Source: Methylocella silvestris BL2 (GTDB lineage: Bacteria; Pseudomonadota; Alphaproteobacteria; Rhizobiales; Beijerinckiaceae). Taken from it: 64,000 nt of DNA. Below are positions 54,900-64,000 of this stretch, one piece after another. The notes under the pieces were generated by a model. The model saw only the letters and a list, made by a program, of their open reading frames with translations. It did not search any database and was not told the origin of the DNA. Position numbers and translations under genes: made by a program. Numbering within the stretch: the stretch's first letter is position 1; each line of letters opens with the position of its first letter. The DNA is taken from NCBI RefSeq assembly GCF_000021745.1, contig NC_011666.1:1674001-1738000 (forward strand), read 5' to 3'.

Positions 54900-55340
54900 T
54901 CAGAACATATCCAGCGCGACGCGCGCCTCGTCCGACATTCGCGCCTGATCCCATGGCGGATCGAAGACGACGTCGACGATCACGCCCAGAATGCCGCCGA
55001 CGGAATTGACCGCCGTCTCGACCGAGCGCGTCAACTCGCCGGCGACGGGGCAACCGGGGGCCGTCAGGGTCATATCGACCTTGACCAGGCGGTCGGCTGT
55101 CACGTCGACCTTGTAGATCAGGCCGAGCTCATAGATATCGCAGGGAATTTCGGGATCGAAGACGGTCTTGAAGGAAGCGACGCAATCGTCGATGAATCTT
55201 GTGCGTTCGGCCTGCGGAATCGACGCGTCGAAGATCCACTTCGGCTCATGCGGCATCGTTTCCGCCGCTCCGGCCGGGTTCTCTTCGCCCATCGATTGAT
55301 TCCTCATTCCTTCCGCATGAGCCGGTTCAAGGCTGGCCAT
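54900..55340 (-). CDS. sufT: SUF-associated DUF59/MIP18-family protein
   Basis: 146 aa from ATG 55340, with AAAGGG upstream; internal ATGs at 55307 and 55292 are alternatives. The DUF59 domain shows 'KTVFDPEIPCDIYELGLIY', 'KVDMTLTAPGCPVAGELTR' with the conserved Cys, and 'VVFDPPWDQARMSDEAR'. SufT-type proteins help deliver or maturate Fe-S clusters. It is the last gene of the suf operon, 142 bases after sufS. No sufA lies next to it. Confidence 0.92.
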   Translation of the reverse strand: MASLEPAHAEGMRNQSMGEENPAGAAETMPHEPKWIFDASIPQAERTRFIDDCVASFKTVFDPEIPCDIYELGLIYKVDVTADRLVKVDMTLTAPGCPVAGELTRSVETAVNSVGGILGVIVDVVFDPPWDQARMSDEARVALDMF

Positions 55341-55482
55341 GCAAATACCCTTTCCCGTTCGACCTACCCGCTTAAGTCAGAAAGCAATCCGCTTTGTCGG
55401 TGAGCGTCCTGCCGCCCACTATATGCGAATTTCCCGCCAAGATGCGATCCAGTTGAGACGGATTATAAATCCGGCTGCGGCC

Positions 55483-56728
55483 TCAGGCGAACATCCGCTC
55501 CGCCTTGAGCAAGGCCTCGACCAGCTTATCCACCTCCTCGAAGGTGTTATAGAGCGCAAATGACGCCCTGCAGGTCGAAGTGACGCCATAACGTCGCAGC
55601 AGCGGCTGCGCGCAATGCGTGCCGGCCCGCACGGCGACGCCGGCATGATCGAGGATCGTCGCGACGTCATGGGCGTGGGCGTTCTTCATTTCAAAGGAAA
55701 TGATAGCGCCCTTGCCTTCCGCCTGTCCGAAGATTCGCAGGGATTCGACCTCCGCCAGACGCTGATGCGCATAATCGCTCAAGGCCATCTCATGCGCATG
55801 GATGCGGTCGCGGCCGAGCGCGCGCATATATTCGAGCGCGGCGCCGAGCCCGACCGCCTGGATGATCGGCGGCGTGCCGGCCTCGAAGCGGTGCGGCGGT
55901 TCATTATACGTGACGTATTCCTGCGTCACGTCCTTGATCATCTCGCCGCCGCCGAGGAAGGGCGGCATCACTTCCAGCCATTTCGCCTTGCCGTAGAGGG
56001 CGCCGATTCCGGTTGGGCCATAGAGCTTGTGGCCAGTCACCACGTAAAAATCGACGTCGAGATCGCGCACGTCGACCGGCAGATGCACGGCGCCCTGCGA
56101 ACCATCGACCAGGACGGGAATCCCCCGCTCATGCGCGATCCCGGATGATCTCCTTGATCGGCGTCACCGTGCCGAGCACATTGGACATATGGGTGATGGC
56201 GACGATCTTGGTCTTCGGGCCCAGCGCCGCCTCGAAACGCTCGAGCGAGAAGGCGCCGTCGTCCTCGACGTCGACCCATTTTAGAACCGCGCCTCTCCGC
56301 TCACGCAGAAAATGCCATGGCACGATGTTAGCGTGGTGCTCCATCACCGAGAGGACGATTTCATCGCCGGACTTGATGTAAGCCTCGCCGAAAGAGGCGG
56401 CGACGAGATTGATCGCCTCGGTCGCGGATTTGGTGAAGATGATTTCGTTCACCGTCTCCGCGTTGAGGAACGAACGCACGCTTTCACGGGCGGCTTCAAA
56501 GGCGTCGGTCGCGGCGTTGGCGAGGAAATGCAGTCCCCGATGGACATTGGCGTATTCATGATAGGTCGCCGCGACCATTCGCTCCACAACCGCTTTGGGC
56601 TTTTGCGCCGACGCGCCATTGTCGAGATAGACCAGCTTCTTGCCATAGACCTCGGTGGCGAGGATCGGAAAATCCCTGCGCACGGCGGCGACGTCGTAAG
56701 GCGCCGGCGCGTGAATGTGCTTGTTCAT
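55483..56728 (-). pseudogene. sufS: SufS cysteine desulfurase, frameshifted in this sequence
   Basis: Two frames together give a normal-length (about 414 aa) group II cysteine desulfurase, the sulphur donor of the SUF system. The N-terminal frame (56728 to 56129) has 'YLDNGASAQKPKAVVERM', 'HRGLHFLANAATDAFE' and ends prematurely after 'TVTPIKEIIRDRA'. The C-terminal frame continues 'HERGIPVLVDGSQGAVHLP', the PLP lysine in 'VVTGHKLYGPTGIG' and the catalytic Cys in 'AGTHCAQPLL'. Removing one base of the CCC run at 56140-56142 restores 'EIIRIAHERG'. All other residues are conserved, so a sequencing error or very recent mutation is likelier than an old pseudogene. Overlaps sufD by four bases. Confidence 0.9.
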
Positions 56729-58071
56729 GCCGGACCTCCCGTGACTGGGGTCGTCCCTCTGGCCGACAGCCAGCCCACGATCTTTTCGCGCAATTCGGCG
56801 CCGGTGGCCTCGTCGAGAAGTTCGTCGACGAGATCGGCGGCGAAGGCCTCGAGCAACAGCGCCTCGGCCTCGGCGAAGGGCAAGCCGCGCGTCTGCAGAT
56901 AGAAAAGCTGATTTTCGTCGAGGCCGCCGCAGGTCGCGCCATGGCCGCAGGCGACGTCGTCCGCGAAGATCTCAAGCTCGGGCTTGTTGTTCATGGCGAC
57001 GCCATCGGACAGGAGCAGCGCCTTGCTCATCATCCGTCCGTCGGTCTTCTGCGCCTCTTTCTCGACGGTGATCTTGCCCTGGAACACCCCGACAGCTTCT
57101 TCGTCGAGGACATATTTGAAGGTCTCGCGCCCGGCGCAGCCCGTGCCGGCATGTTCGACCAGCAAGGTCGTGTCGGCGTGCTCGCGGCCGCGCAGCAGAG
57201 AGACGCCGCTGAGAAGCCCCTCGGAATCAGCGCCGTCGAAGCGCATGAAGATCTGACGGCGCACGACGCCGCCGTCGCCGATCAGCCCAAAACTCTTGAA
57301 CTTCACGCGCGCGCCAAGGCGGACGATCATGCTCTCGATGCGAAGACTGGCGCGGCCCATTCCCGTCATCGAGACGATGTGGTCGCAGGCCGCGTCGTCG
57401 GCGACCGATACGACCAGGCAGCGATTGGTCTGCGCCGCCTGCGCGCCGAAATCATCCTCGATCAGCCGAACCGACGCCCCGGCGCCGACGATCAGCGCCG
57501 AGCGCGCATAGGACGCGCGCGGCTCGCTCGCGGTCGAGGCGTAGACGATGCGGATCGGCTCGGCGACCACGGCGCCGGGCGCGACCTCGATGACGACGCC
57601 GTCCTGCATCAGCGCGGCGTTGAGCGAGACGATCGTGTCGGTTCCGCCGAAATCCTGCGCCGCCAGCAGCGCGATCAAATCGGGACGCCCGGCGGCGAGA
57701 ACCGAGGCGAGCGACTGGATGACGACGCCTTCCGGCGCCGGATCCGACAATTCGGCGACGAACACGCCGTCGACGACGACGAGACGCTGGCCCGGCGCGG
57801 AGGCGGCGAGTTTTTCGCGCAATGCGGCGAGCGCCTCAGCCGAAGCCGGTTCGGCGAGCGGCGCGGCGGTGCGCATCAGCGCGCGCAGATCGGTGTAGTG
57901 CCACGCTTCGATGCGCCGATGCGGCAGGCCGGCGTCGTAAAACTTGCTGAACGCCGCCTCTCGCAATTTTCGCGCGTCCGGGCCCCCGGGCAAGCCTGGC
58001 AGGGCGGCGTCGAACGCTTCGGCGAGGGCAGCCTCGGCGGGCGTGCGCGGCGGCGTCAATGGAGCGCTCAT
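56725..58071 (-). CDS. sufD: Fe-S cluster scaffold subunit SufD
   Basis: 448 aa. SufD pairs with SufB and SufC to build Fe-S clusters. The family beta-helix core and C-terminus are clear: 'RIEAWHYTDLRALMRTAAP', 'VGAGASVRLIEDDFGAQAA', 'SMTGMGRASLRIESMIVR', 'RGREHADTTLLVEHAGTGC', 'VFQGKITVEKEAQKTDGRM' and 'VACGHGATCGGLDENQLFY'. It sits 12 bases after sufC and overlaps sufS by ATGA, a classic suf operon layout. Confidence 0.96.
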   Translation of the reverse strand: MSAPLTPPRTPAEAALAEAFDAALPGLPGGPDARKLREAAFSKFYDAGLPHRRIEAWHYTDLRALMRTAAPLAEPASAEALAALREKLAASAPGQRLVVVDGVFVAELSDPAPEGVVIQSLASVLAAGRPDLIALLAAQDFGGTDTIVSLNAALMQDGVVIEVAPGAVVAEPIRIVYASTASEPRASYARSALIVGAGASVRLIEDDFGAQAAQTNRCLVVSVADDAACDHIVSMTGMGRASLRIESMIVRLGARVKFKSFGLIGDGGVVRRQIFMRFDGADSEGLLSGVSLLRGREHADTTLLVEHAGTGCAGRETFKYVLDEEAVGVFQGKITVEKEAQKTDGRMMSKALLLSDGVAMNNKPELEIFADDVACGHGATCGGLDENQLFYLQTRGLPFAEAEALLLEAFAADLVDELLDEATGAELREKIVGWLSARGTTPVTGGPA

Positions 58072-58083
58072 CTTCGTTCCCCC

Positions 58084-58833
58084 TCAGGCCGCGTCGGCGA
58101 CATAGTCGCGATAGCCGCTCTTTTCGAGCTCAAGCGCGAGATCGGCGCCGCCGGTCTTGGCGATTCGGCCCTTGGCCATGACATGCACCGTGTCCGGCAC
58201 GATATAGTCGAGCAGGCGCTGATAGTGGGTGATGATGAGGAAGCTGCGCTTTGGCGAGCGAAGGGCGTTGACGCCCGCCGCCACGACGCGCAGCGCGTCG
58301 ATATCGAGCCCGGAGTCGGTCTCGTCGAGAATGGCGAGGGTCGGCTCGAGCAGCGCCATCTGCAAAATGTCCATGCGCTTCTTTTCGCCGCCGGAGAAGC
58401 CGACGTTCAGCGCCCGCTTCAGCATATCCGGCTTGATTTCGAGCTTTTCGGCGCCGGCCTTGACCCGCTTCATGAGTTCCGGCGTCGACAATTCCTCCTC
58501 GCCGCGCTGCTTGCGCTGCGCGTTCAGCGCCGCCTTGAGGAAGGTCATGGTCGCAACGCCCGGAATTTCGAGCGGATATTGAAACGCCAGAAAGACGCCC
58601 TTGGCGGCCCGCACATCCGGTTCGAGGCCGAGCAGATCGACCCCATCGAGAAGGATCTCGCCCGATTCCACCGTATAGTCCTTGCGCCCGGCGATGACGT
58701 AGGACAGCGTCGATTTGCCGGTGCCGTTCGGGCCCATGATGGCCGCGACTTCACCGTCCCGCACGGTCAGGTTGAGATCGTCGAGAATGGGGCGGCCGTC
58801 GATCGAGACGGTGAGATTCTTGATTTCCAGCAT
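58084..58833 (-). CDS. sufC: SufC ATPase
   Basis: 249 aa ABC-type ATPase of the SufBCD complex. Walker A '[17 protein letters not shown]', Q-loop '[19 protein letters not shown]', signature '[19 protein letters not shown]', Walker B '[18 protein letters not shown]', and the H-loop '[15 protein letters not shown]'. It drives conformational changes during Fe-S cluster assembly. Located between sufB and sufD in the expected order. Confidence 0.98.
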   Translation of the reverse strand: MLEIKNLTVSIDGRPILDDLNLTVRDGEVAAIMGPNGTGKSTLSYVIAGRKDYTVESGEILLDGVDLLGLEPDVRAAKGVFLAFQYPLEIPGVATMTFLKAALNAQRKQRGEEELSTPELMKRVKAGAEKLEIKPDMLKRALNVGFSGGEKKRMDILQMALLEPTLAILDETDSGLDIDALRVVAAGVNALRSPKRSFLIITHYQRLLDYIVPDTVHVMAKGRIAKTGGADLALELEKSGYRDYVADAA

Positions 58834-58946
58834 GATCTTGTCCTTCGCGTTGCGGCGGGCGCGGGCCGCTTCGCCCTGCGCTGTCCGGCCGATATATTGG
58901 CCAACGAGGCGGCTTTCGCCTCAGACGACGGTTGGTCGATCGGTCG

Positions 58947-60419
58947 CTAGCCGACGCTGCCTTCGAGCGAGATCGCGATCAGCTTTTGCGCTTCGACCGC
59001 GAATTCCATCGGCAGCTGCTGCAGCACGTCACGGACGAAGCCGTTGACGATCAGCGCCGTCGCCTCTTCCGCCGAGAGCCCGCGCTGCATGCAATAGAAC
59101 AGCTGGTCGTCGGAGATTTTCGACGTCGTCGCCTCATGCTCGAATTGCGTGCTCGTATTGCGCGATTCGATATAGGGCACCGTATGCGCGCCGCAGGAAT
59201 TGCCGATCAGCAGCGAGTCACAATTGGTGAAATTGCGCGCGCCCGTCGCCTTGCGGTGCGAGGAGACCTGGCCGCGATAGGTGTTCTGCGATTTTCCCGC
59301 CGAAATGCCCTTCGAGATGATCCGGCTCGTCGTGTTCTTGCCGAGATGGATCATCTTGGTGCCGGAATCGACCTGCTGGCGCCCGTTCGAGATGGCGATC
59401 GAGTAAAATTCGCCGCGCGATTCGTCGCCGCGCAGGATGCAGGACGGATATTTCCAGGTGATCGCCGATCCAGTCTCGACCTGCGTCCAGGAGATTTTCG
59501 ACCGGGCGCCGCGGCAGTCGCCGCGCTTGGTGACGAAATTGAAGATCCCGCCCTTGCCCTCTGAATCGCCCGGATACCAATTCTGCACCGTCGAATATTT
59601 GATCTCGGCGTCCTCATGGGTGACCAGCTCGACGACGGCGGCGTGAAGCTGGTTCTCATCCCGCTTCGGCGCGGTGCAGCCTTCGAGATAGGAGACGTAG
59701 GAGCCCTTATCGGCGATGATCAGCGTCCGCTCGAACTGGCCGGTGTTCTGCTCGTTGATGCGGAAATAGGTCGAGAGCTCCATCGGGCAGCGCACCCCCG
59801 GCGGGATGTAGACGAAGGAGCCGTCGGAAAACACGGCGCTGTTCAGCGTCGCGAAATAATTGTCGGTGGTCGGCACGACCGAGCCGAGATATTTCTGCAC
59901 CAGTTCAGGGTGGGTATGGACGGCCTCGGAGATCGGGCAGAAGATCACGCCCGCCTTTGCCAGCTCTTCCTTGAAGGTGGTGACGACCGAGACGGAATCG
60001 AACACGGCGTCGACTGCGACGCGGCGCTCCGGCGCGACGCCGGCCAGAATCTCCTGTTCGCCGAGCGGAATGCCCAGCTTGGCGTAGACCTTCAACAGCT
60101 CCGGATCGACTTCATCGAGCGATTTCGGGCCGGCGGCCGTCTTCGGCGCCGAATAATAGTAGAGGTCCTGATAATCGATTTTCGGAAAATCGACGCGAGC
60201 CCAGGTCGGCTCGGCCATGGTCAGCCAGCGGCGGAAGGCGCCAAGACGCCATTGCGTCAGCCAGTCCGGCTCATTCTTTTTGGCCGAGATAAATCTGACA
60301 ATGTCCTCATTCAGACCTTTTGGAGCCTTTTCAGACTCGATGTCAGAAAAGAAACCGTACTTATACTCGCTGACGTCGATCGACTTGACGCGATCGACGG
60401 TCTCCTGGACCGCTGCCAT
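58947..60419 (-). CDS. sufB: Fe-S cluster scaffold subunit SufB
   Basis: 490 aa, standard for SufB. Signatures: '[19 protein letters not shown]', '[19 protein letters not shown]', '[19 protein letters not shown]', '[19 protein letters not shown]', '[18 protein letters not shown]' and '[19 protein letters not shown]', with conserved Cys and His that hold the nascent cluster. It is the first suf scaffold gene, about 100 bases after the group I cysteine desulfurase and about 110 before sufC. Confidence 0.98.
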   Translation of the reverse strand: MAAVQETVDRVKSIDVSEYKYGFFSDIESEKAPKGLNEDIVRFISAKKNEPDWLTQWRLGAFRRWLTMAEPTWARVDFPKIDYQDLYYYSAPKTAAGPKSLDEVDPELLKVYAKLGIPLGEQEILAGVAPERRVAVDAVFDSVSVVTTFKEELAKAGVIFCPISEAVHTHPELVQKYLGSVVPTTDNYFATLNSAVFSDGSFVYIPPGVRCPMELSTYFRINEQNTGQFERTLIIADKGSYVSYLEGCTAPKRDENQLHAAVVELVTHEDAEIKYSTVQNWYPGDSEGKGGIFNFVTKRGDCRGARSKISWTQVETGSAITWKYPSCILRGDESRGEFYSIAISNGRQQVDSGTKMIHLGKNTTSRIISKGISAGKSQNTYRGQVSSHRKATGARNFTNCDSLLIGNSCGAHTVPYIESRNTSTQFEHEATTSKISDDQLFYCMQRGLSAEEATALIVNGFVRDVLQQLPMEFAVEAQKLIAISLEGSVG

Positions 60420-60519
60420 ATCTTTCTCCTCACCCTGCCGGTTTCAAGGACCGCCGGTTCAGACTTCGACTATAGACCGCGCGCTCGCCGCCGTCTTCAG
60501 CGGGTCGCGCCTTTCGCGT

Positions 60520-61698
60520 TCACGCCATTTGACCAGACGCCCGCAGCGTCCTCGCCTTGACGGCTCGGACCGCATTTTCGAGCGCCCCGACGAACGTCGC
60601 GCAATCGGCCTTCGTCGAATCCCAGCCCAGACTGACCCGGATAGCGCCGCGCGCCAAATCCGGCGCGACGCGCATCGCCGTCAGAACATGGGACCGCTTC
60701 ACCTTTCCGGATGAACACGCGGACCCTGAGGATACGGCGACGCCCTCGATATCCAGCCTCATGAGCAAGAGCTGTGCCTCGACGCCCGGGATCGCGAAAC
60801 AGCTCGTGTTCGGCAAGCGCTCCTCGCCCTGTCCGAAAACCGTTGCGTCCGGCGCGAACCGTGCGATTTCAGTCTCGATCTCGTCGCGCCAGGACGCCAA
60901 TTGGTCAGATCGCTCGACCGCCTCCCGCGCGGGCCCGAGCGCCGCCGCCATCCCTGCGATCGCCGCGACATTTTCCGTGCCGCCGCGAAAGCCGCGCTCC
61001 TGACCGCCGCCGCGAACCATCGTCGCCCCTATATGGGAAGTCTCCTCTCTGAAGCAAAGCGCCGCCGCGCCCTGCGGGCCGCCAAACTTATGCGCCGACA
61101 CGACAATGGCGTCCGCACCGAGGCGGGCGAGGTCGCAATCGATCTTGCCGGCCGCCTGCACGGCGTCGCAGATGAGCGCGCCGCCTGCGGCATGCGCCAG
61201 CGCGGCGGCGGCGGCGACGGGCTGGATGACGCCGGTCTCATTGTTCGCCGCCTGCAGCGCCAGCAGGATTCGCCGGCCCTGATTCTGCCGCAAGGTCCGG
61301 CCCAGCTCCTCAAGATCGATCACGCCGCCCGGCGTTAATGTCGCGATTGCGACAGTCTCCGGCGCAAATCGATGTCCGGAAAGGACCGCGGCATGTTCGC
61401 CGGCGCCGACCAGCAGCATGTCGAAAGGTCCGGTCGCTCCGAGTCGAAGCGTCGGCGTCAAAGCCAGATTGAGCGCCTCGGTGCCGCCGGAGGCGAACAC
61501 GATCGCTTTCGGCGGCGCGTTGATAAAACCGCCAAGCGCGATCCGGGCGTTTTCGATCAGCGCGCGCGCGGCGCGGCCCTCGGCATGAACGGAGGAGGCG
61601 TTGCCCGGCCGGTCGAGCACGGCCAGCATCGCCTCGCGCGCCGCCGGGCGCAGCGGCGTCGTCGCATTATGATCGAGATAGGCGCGGATCGGCGGCAC
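60520..61698 (-). CDS. Group I cysteine desulfurase (IscS/NifS-like)
   Basis: 392 aa. PLP enzyme that takes sulphur from cysteine. Motifs: 'AYLDHNATTPLRPAARE', 'VFASGGTEALNLAL', 'ICDAVQAAGKIDCDL', PLP lysine in 'IVVSAHKFGGPQGAAAL', and the mobile Cys loop 'AVSSGSACSSGKVKRSHVL', the long group I form. It heads the suf operon while a second, group II desulfurase (SufS) comes later, an arrangement frequent in Hyphomicrobiales. No IscR/RirA gene is adjacent. Confidence 0.94.
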   Translation of the reverse strand: MPPIRAYLDHNATTPLRPAAREAMLAVLDRPGNASSVHAEGRAARALIENARIALGGFINAPPKAIVFASGGTEALNLALTPTLRLGATGPFDMLLVGAGEHAAVLSGHRFAPETVAIATLTPGGVIDLEELGRTLRQNQGRRILLALQAANNETGVIQPVAAAAALAHAAGGALICDAVQAAGKIDCDLARLGADAIVVSAHKFGGPQGAAALCFREETSHIGATMVRGGGQERGFRGGTENVAAIAGMAAALGPAREAVERSDQLASWRDEIETEIARFAPDATVFGQGEERLPNTSCFAIPGVEAQLLLMRLDIEGVAVSSGSACSSGKVKRSHVLTAMRVAPDLARGAIRVSLGWDSTKADCATFVGALENAVRAVKARTLRASGQMA

Positions 61699-62122
61699 AG
61701 CCCGTCATCCCAAACATGAACCGCCCGTCGGGGAGCGGAAACCCTTCAAAGTGCTTGCAATCCGTCCGGCCGGACGTGCTAGAAAGGCCGGCGACGGTCA
61801 ATATCATACCCCAGCGATCGCAGACGCCGCGCGAATTGAGACAAGACGCGCGCTAAAGACAGGACGCCCTATCTTCGTCAAACGCGCTCGGGCGCCGATC
61901 CGGTCGCGAGCCATTATCGGGTCTTTGGCGCGGCGCACCGATCGGCCAAAGGCGACGCGCGGCCAGTCCCCGGATTCGAGGGGGCCGGCATCAGACCGCC
62001 GCGGCGATTGTTGAGCACAATTCACTAGAAGGCGCGCGACCGGGAAGTCAAGACGAGGCGCGGCGCTCGCCAAGACAAGCCTCACGCAAGCCGCGCCCTC
62101 ACGGAGTTATTACGGAGATAAA
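61699..62122. other. Divergent control region of the suf operon and a hydrolase gene
   Basis: About 420 bases between divergently transcribed genes. Short ORFs on both strands have no recognisable domain or ribosome site. It should hold the promoter of the cysteine-desulfurase/suf operon, but I could not find a convincing IscR, RirA or Irr box by eye. Confidence 0.5.
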
Positions 62123-62812
62123 ATGCCAGAAGTTATGTTCAATGGTCCAGCGGGTCGAATTGAAGGACGGTTTCATCCATCGACCGTTCGCGGCGCGCCG
62201 ATCGCCATCATTCTGCATCCGCACCCGCAATTTGGCGGGACGATGAACAATCAGATTGTGTATAATCTTTATTACGCTTTCGCCGAGCGGGGCTTCGCCG
62301 TGCTGCGGTTCAATTTCCGCGGCGTCGGGCGCAGCCAGGGCAGCTTCGATCATGGCCAGGGCGAATTGTCGGACGCCGCCGCAGCGCTCGACTGGGCGCA
62401 ATCGGTCAATCCCGAAGCGCGCGCCTGCTGGATCGCCGGCATTTCCTTCGGCTCATGGATCGGCATGCAATTGCTGATGCGCCGGCCCGAGATCGAAGGC
62501 TTCATTTCCATCGCCCCGCCGGCCAACCGTTTCGATTTCTCCTTTCTCGCCCCCTGCCCTTCATCCGGCCTGTTCGTGCATGGCGATCAGGACCGCGTCG
62601 CCCCGCTGAAGGAAGTCACTGCGCTGATCGAGAAGCTGAAGACGCAAAAGGGCATTTTAATCGAGCATGCGGTGATTCCGGGCGCCAATCATTTCTTCGA
62701 AAATCGCGTCGAGCCGCTGATCGAGGAAGTCGGCATCTATCTCGACCGGCGCCTTGGCAATCCGCCACGCCTGCCGACGCCGACGCGCAGCGACGTCGCC
62801 GAGAAGCGCTAG
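62123..62812 (+). CDS. Alpha/beta hydrolase (COG2945 type)
   Basis: 229 aa with ribosome site ACGGAGA. Alpha/beta fold: 'AIILHPHPQFGGTMNNQIV' (oxyanion region), 'VLRFNFRGVGRSQGSFDHG', nucleophile in 'IAGISFGSWIGMQLL' (G-I-S-F-G), Asp in 'FVHGDQDRVAPLKEV', and His in 'PGANHFFENRVEPL'. Substrate unknown. This gene commonly sits divergently beside the cysteine desulfurase/suf operon in Alphaproteobacteria. Confidence 0.93.
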   Translation: MPEVMFNGPAGRIEGRFHPSTVRGAPIAIILHPHPQFGGTMNNQIVYNLYYAFAERGFAVLRFNFRGVGRSQGSFDHGQGELSDAAAALDWAQSVNPEARACWIAGISFGSWIGMQLLMRRPEIEGFISIAPPANRFDFSFLAPCPSSGLFVHGDQDRVAPLKEVTALIEKLKTQKGILIEHAVIPGANHFFENRVEPLIEEVGIYLDRRLGNPPRLPTPTRSDVAEKR

Positions 62813-62837
62813 CTTCGTCCCTGGCGGCCCGGCGCGC

Positions 62838-63407
62838 CTATTTGCTTGGCTCGGGGATCGGCACGTCAAAGGTGTTGAGCGTGACCGACACGAGGCAATA
62901 AAGCCCGACGAGATAGGAGAGTTCGGCCGCGCCATGCTGGCCAAACGCCTCGACCGCCACGTTGTAGACGATTTCCGGCAGGACGCCGCCGCCGACTAGC
63001 GCGCTCGCGACGTCATAGGCGATCGCTTCCTGCCGCGTGAGGTCGCCCGGCCGTTGACCGGCGACGATGGTGGCGATCTTTTCGTCCGAGAGGCCGCGCA
63101 ATTCGCCGACCAGCACATGGGCGTAGAGCTCATAGGCTGAGTGGAAATGCGCGCCCGTCACCAGGATCGCGACCTCGCGCACATTTTTCGGGAGCGACGG
63201 ATTGCTTGCCAGCGCCTTGACGAGATCCCAGCTCGCCTTGCCGAACGCCGGCTCATGCAGCCAGGGATTCCACGGCCCAACAAGCGCGCCGTCCTCGCGC
63301 ACGGCGATGAATCCCTTGAAATTGGCGGCGATGCCTTCGCTCATGTCGTTGTAGAGCGCGCGTTGTTCAGGCGTGAGGTCTGACGGGGGTATCAACGGAA
63401 GACGCAT
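62838..63407 (-). CDS. Carboxymuconolactone-decarboxylase-family protein
   Basis: 189 aa, all helical, with the AhpD/CMD core ('NVREVAILVTGAHFHSAYEL', 'YAHVLVGELRGLSDEKIAT', 'RQEAIAYDVASALVGGGVL'). There is no C-x2-C pair, so it is not a peroxiredoxin-reducing AhpD. A decarboxylase-like or unknown function is likely. It converges on the hydrolase gene (25 bases between stops). Confidence 0.88.
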   Translation of the reverse strand: MRLPLIPPSDLTPEQRALYNDMSEGIAANFKGFIAVREDGALVGPWNPWLHEPAFGKASWDLVKALASNPSLPKNVREVAILVTGAHFHSAYELYAHVLVGELRGLSDEKIATIVAGQRPGDLTRQEAIAYDVASALVGGGVLPEIVYNVAVEAFGQHGAAELSYLVGLYCLVSVTLNTFDVPIPEPSK

Positions 63408-63504
63408 GGCAACTCCTGACGGCGCTCCCCGCCGAATCGGGAAGCCAACGCAGTCTTTCCCAAAATCTTATCGATTCCATGGCGCCGCACAGCCGCAGCT
63501 TCGA

Positions 63505-64000
63505 TTAGTGACCCGTCGCGGCGCGCGCGATCTCGCCGCCGGCGAGCGGCGCGGCGACGCCGGTGGTGGTCGGAAAGGTGATTGCGAGATTTTTCAGGCT
63601 CCGCACCGCCATATAGGCGAAGGCCTGCGCTTCCATGGCGTCGATCGACCAGCCGAGCGTCTCGGCCGTCGCGACCTTGCACGGCAGACGGCGCGCCAGT
63701 TCGCGCATCAGCGTCGCATTTCGCGCGCCGCCGCCGCAGACGACGGCGAGTTCCGGCCGCTGCGGCATGAGCGCGATCGCGCGGGCGATGGCCGCCGCTG
63801 TGAAGGCGGTCAAGGTCGCCGCCGCGTCGTTGGTGGAAAGGTCAGCGACCGGGGCTGCCGAGAAGGCGTTGCGGTCGAGCGATTTTGGCGCCGGCAGCGC
63901 GAAGAACGGATGATCCAGCAGCTCTTCCAGGATTTTTTCGTCGATGTCGCCTTCGGCCGCCGCGGCGCCGTTGCGGTCCATCGCCTCGCCGGTGCGCGAC
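63505..64000 (-). CDS. anmK: Anhydro-N-acetylmuramic acid kinase, 5' part outside window
   Basis: About 165 C-terminal residues; the frame is open to the window edge. AnmK phosphorylates and opens 1,6-anhydro-MurNAc in cell-wall recycling. Family signatures: 'MDRNGAAAAEGDIDEKILE', 'LDHPFFALPAPKSLDRNAF', 'VVCGGGARNATLMREL' (ATP-site glycines), 'GWSIDAMEAQAFAYMAVRS' and 'ITFPTTTGVAAPLAGGEIA'. Ends in 'ARAATGH'. The N-terminal ATPase half lies beyond 64000. Confidence 0.94.
   Translation of the reverse strand, partial: SRTGEAMDRNGAAAAEGDIDEKILEELLDHPFFALPAPKSLDRNAFSAAPVADLSTNDAAATLTAFTAAAIARAIALMPQRPELAVVCGGGARNATLMRELARRLPCKVATAETLGWSIDAMEAQAFAYMAVRSLKNLAITFPTTTGVAAPLAGGEIARAATGH

Noticed and set aside
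56941..58950. 669-aa plus-strand ORF
   Set aside because: Antisense to sufD and sufC; Arg/Asp/His-rich composition typical of a GC shadow.

Overview
The window looks like a chromosomal segment of a GC-rich alphaproteobacterium of the order Hyphomicrobiales (Rhizobiales), most likely a methylotroph of the Beijerinckiaceae/Methylocystaceae kind. The pointers are a lanthanide-type methanol dehydrogenase cluster (xoxF-xoxG-xoxJ), an rnhB-ccrM pair (CcrM cell-cycle methylase), an ISC-like cysteine desulfurase plus SUF operon, a polyhydroxyalkanoate-system protein, and alphaproteobacterial orders such as ubiG/lysC-ptsP-prfA, mitofilin-hemY and mutY/dciA-dsbA. The genus is inference; no rRNA is present.

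Layout. 1-8.15 kb: the end of an integrated genomic island. A tightly overlapping plus-strand operon holds the 3' part of hsdS, an Mrr-like nuclease, hsdR, an unrecognised 315-aa protein and a four-helix membrane protein, followed by a 131-aa orphan. A minus-strand P4-type integrase sits next to the 3' end of a tRNA-Thr(CGT) gene, and five TACCAAC/GTTGGTA repeats lie directly in front of it. 8.2-14.4 kb: hemY and a mitofilin-like gene, then an AT-rich spacer and a large secreted beta-helix protein. 14.4-29.4 kb: housekeeping genes (ubiG, lysC, ptsP, prfA, purH, copA) mixed with an EamA half-transporter, a PEBP protein, a transglutaminase-like protein, a lipoprotein hydrolase and a YbjQ-like protein.

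29.6-33.5 kb: a molybdenum cluster. mosB and mosA encode the two subunits of the molybdenum storage protein. They are followed by a one-domain Mop, an orphan TOBE protein resembling the C-terminal part of ModC, and a ModE-type DNA-binding protein without its own molybdate-binding domain. A perfect inverted repeat lies upstream of mosB, and a short transposase-like remnant borders the cluster. 33.7-38.1 kb: an S9 peptidase, folK/folP and several small proteins. 38.2-42.7 kb: xoxJ, xoxG and xoxF (methanol oxidation in the periplasm), with a 28-bp perfect palindrome between xoxF and xoxG, and a coupled pair encoding a small membrane protein and a Cys-containing exported protein upstream.

42.8-54 kb: GST, exported Cys proteins, rlmJ, RNase T2, manC, rnhB-ccrM, mutY, dciA, dsbA. 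54-54.9 kb holds no convincing gene. 54.9-61.7 kb: a minus-strand Fe-S assembly operon, cysteine desulfurase-sufB-sufC-sufD-sufS-sufT, in which sufS as given carries a one-base frameshift. 62.1-64 kb: an alpha/beta hydrolase, a carboxymuconolactone-decarboxylase-like protein and the 3' part of anmK.

The parts most worth attention are the composite restriction/defence operon on the tRNA-Thr island, the split molybdate-sensing set beside mosBA, and the unknown exported proteins around xoxFGJ.
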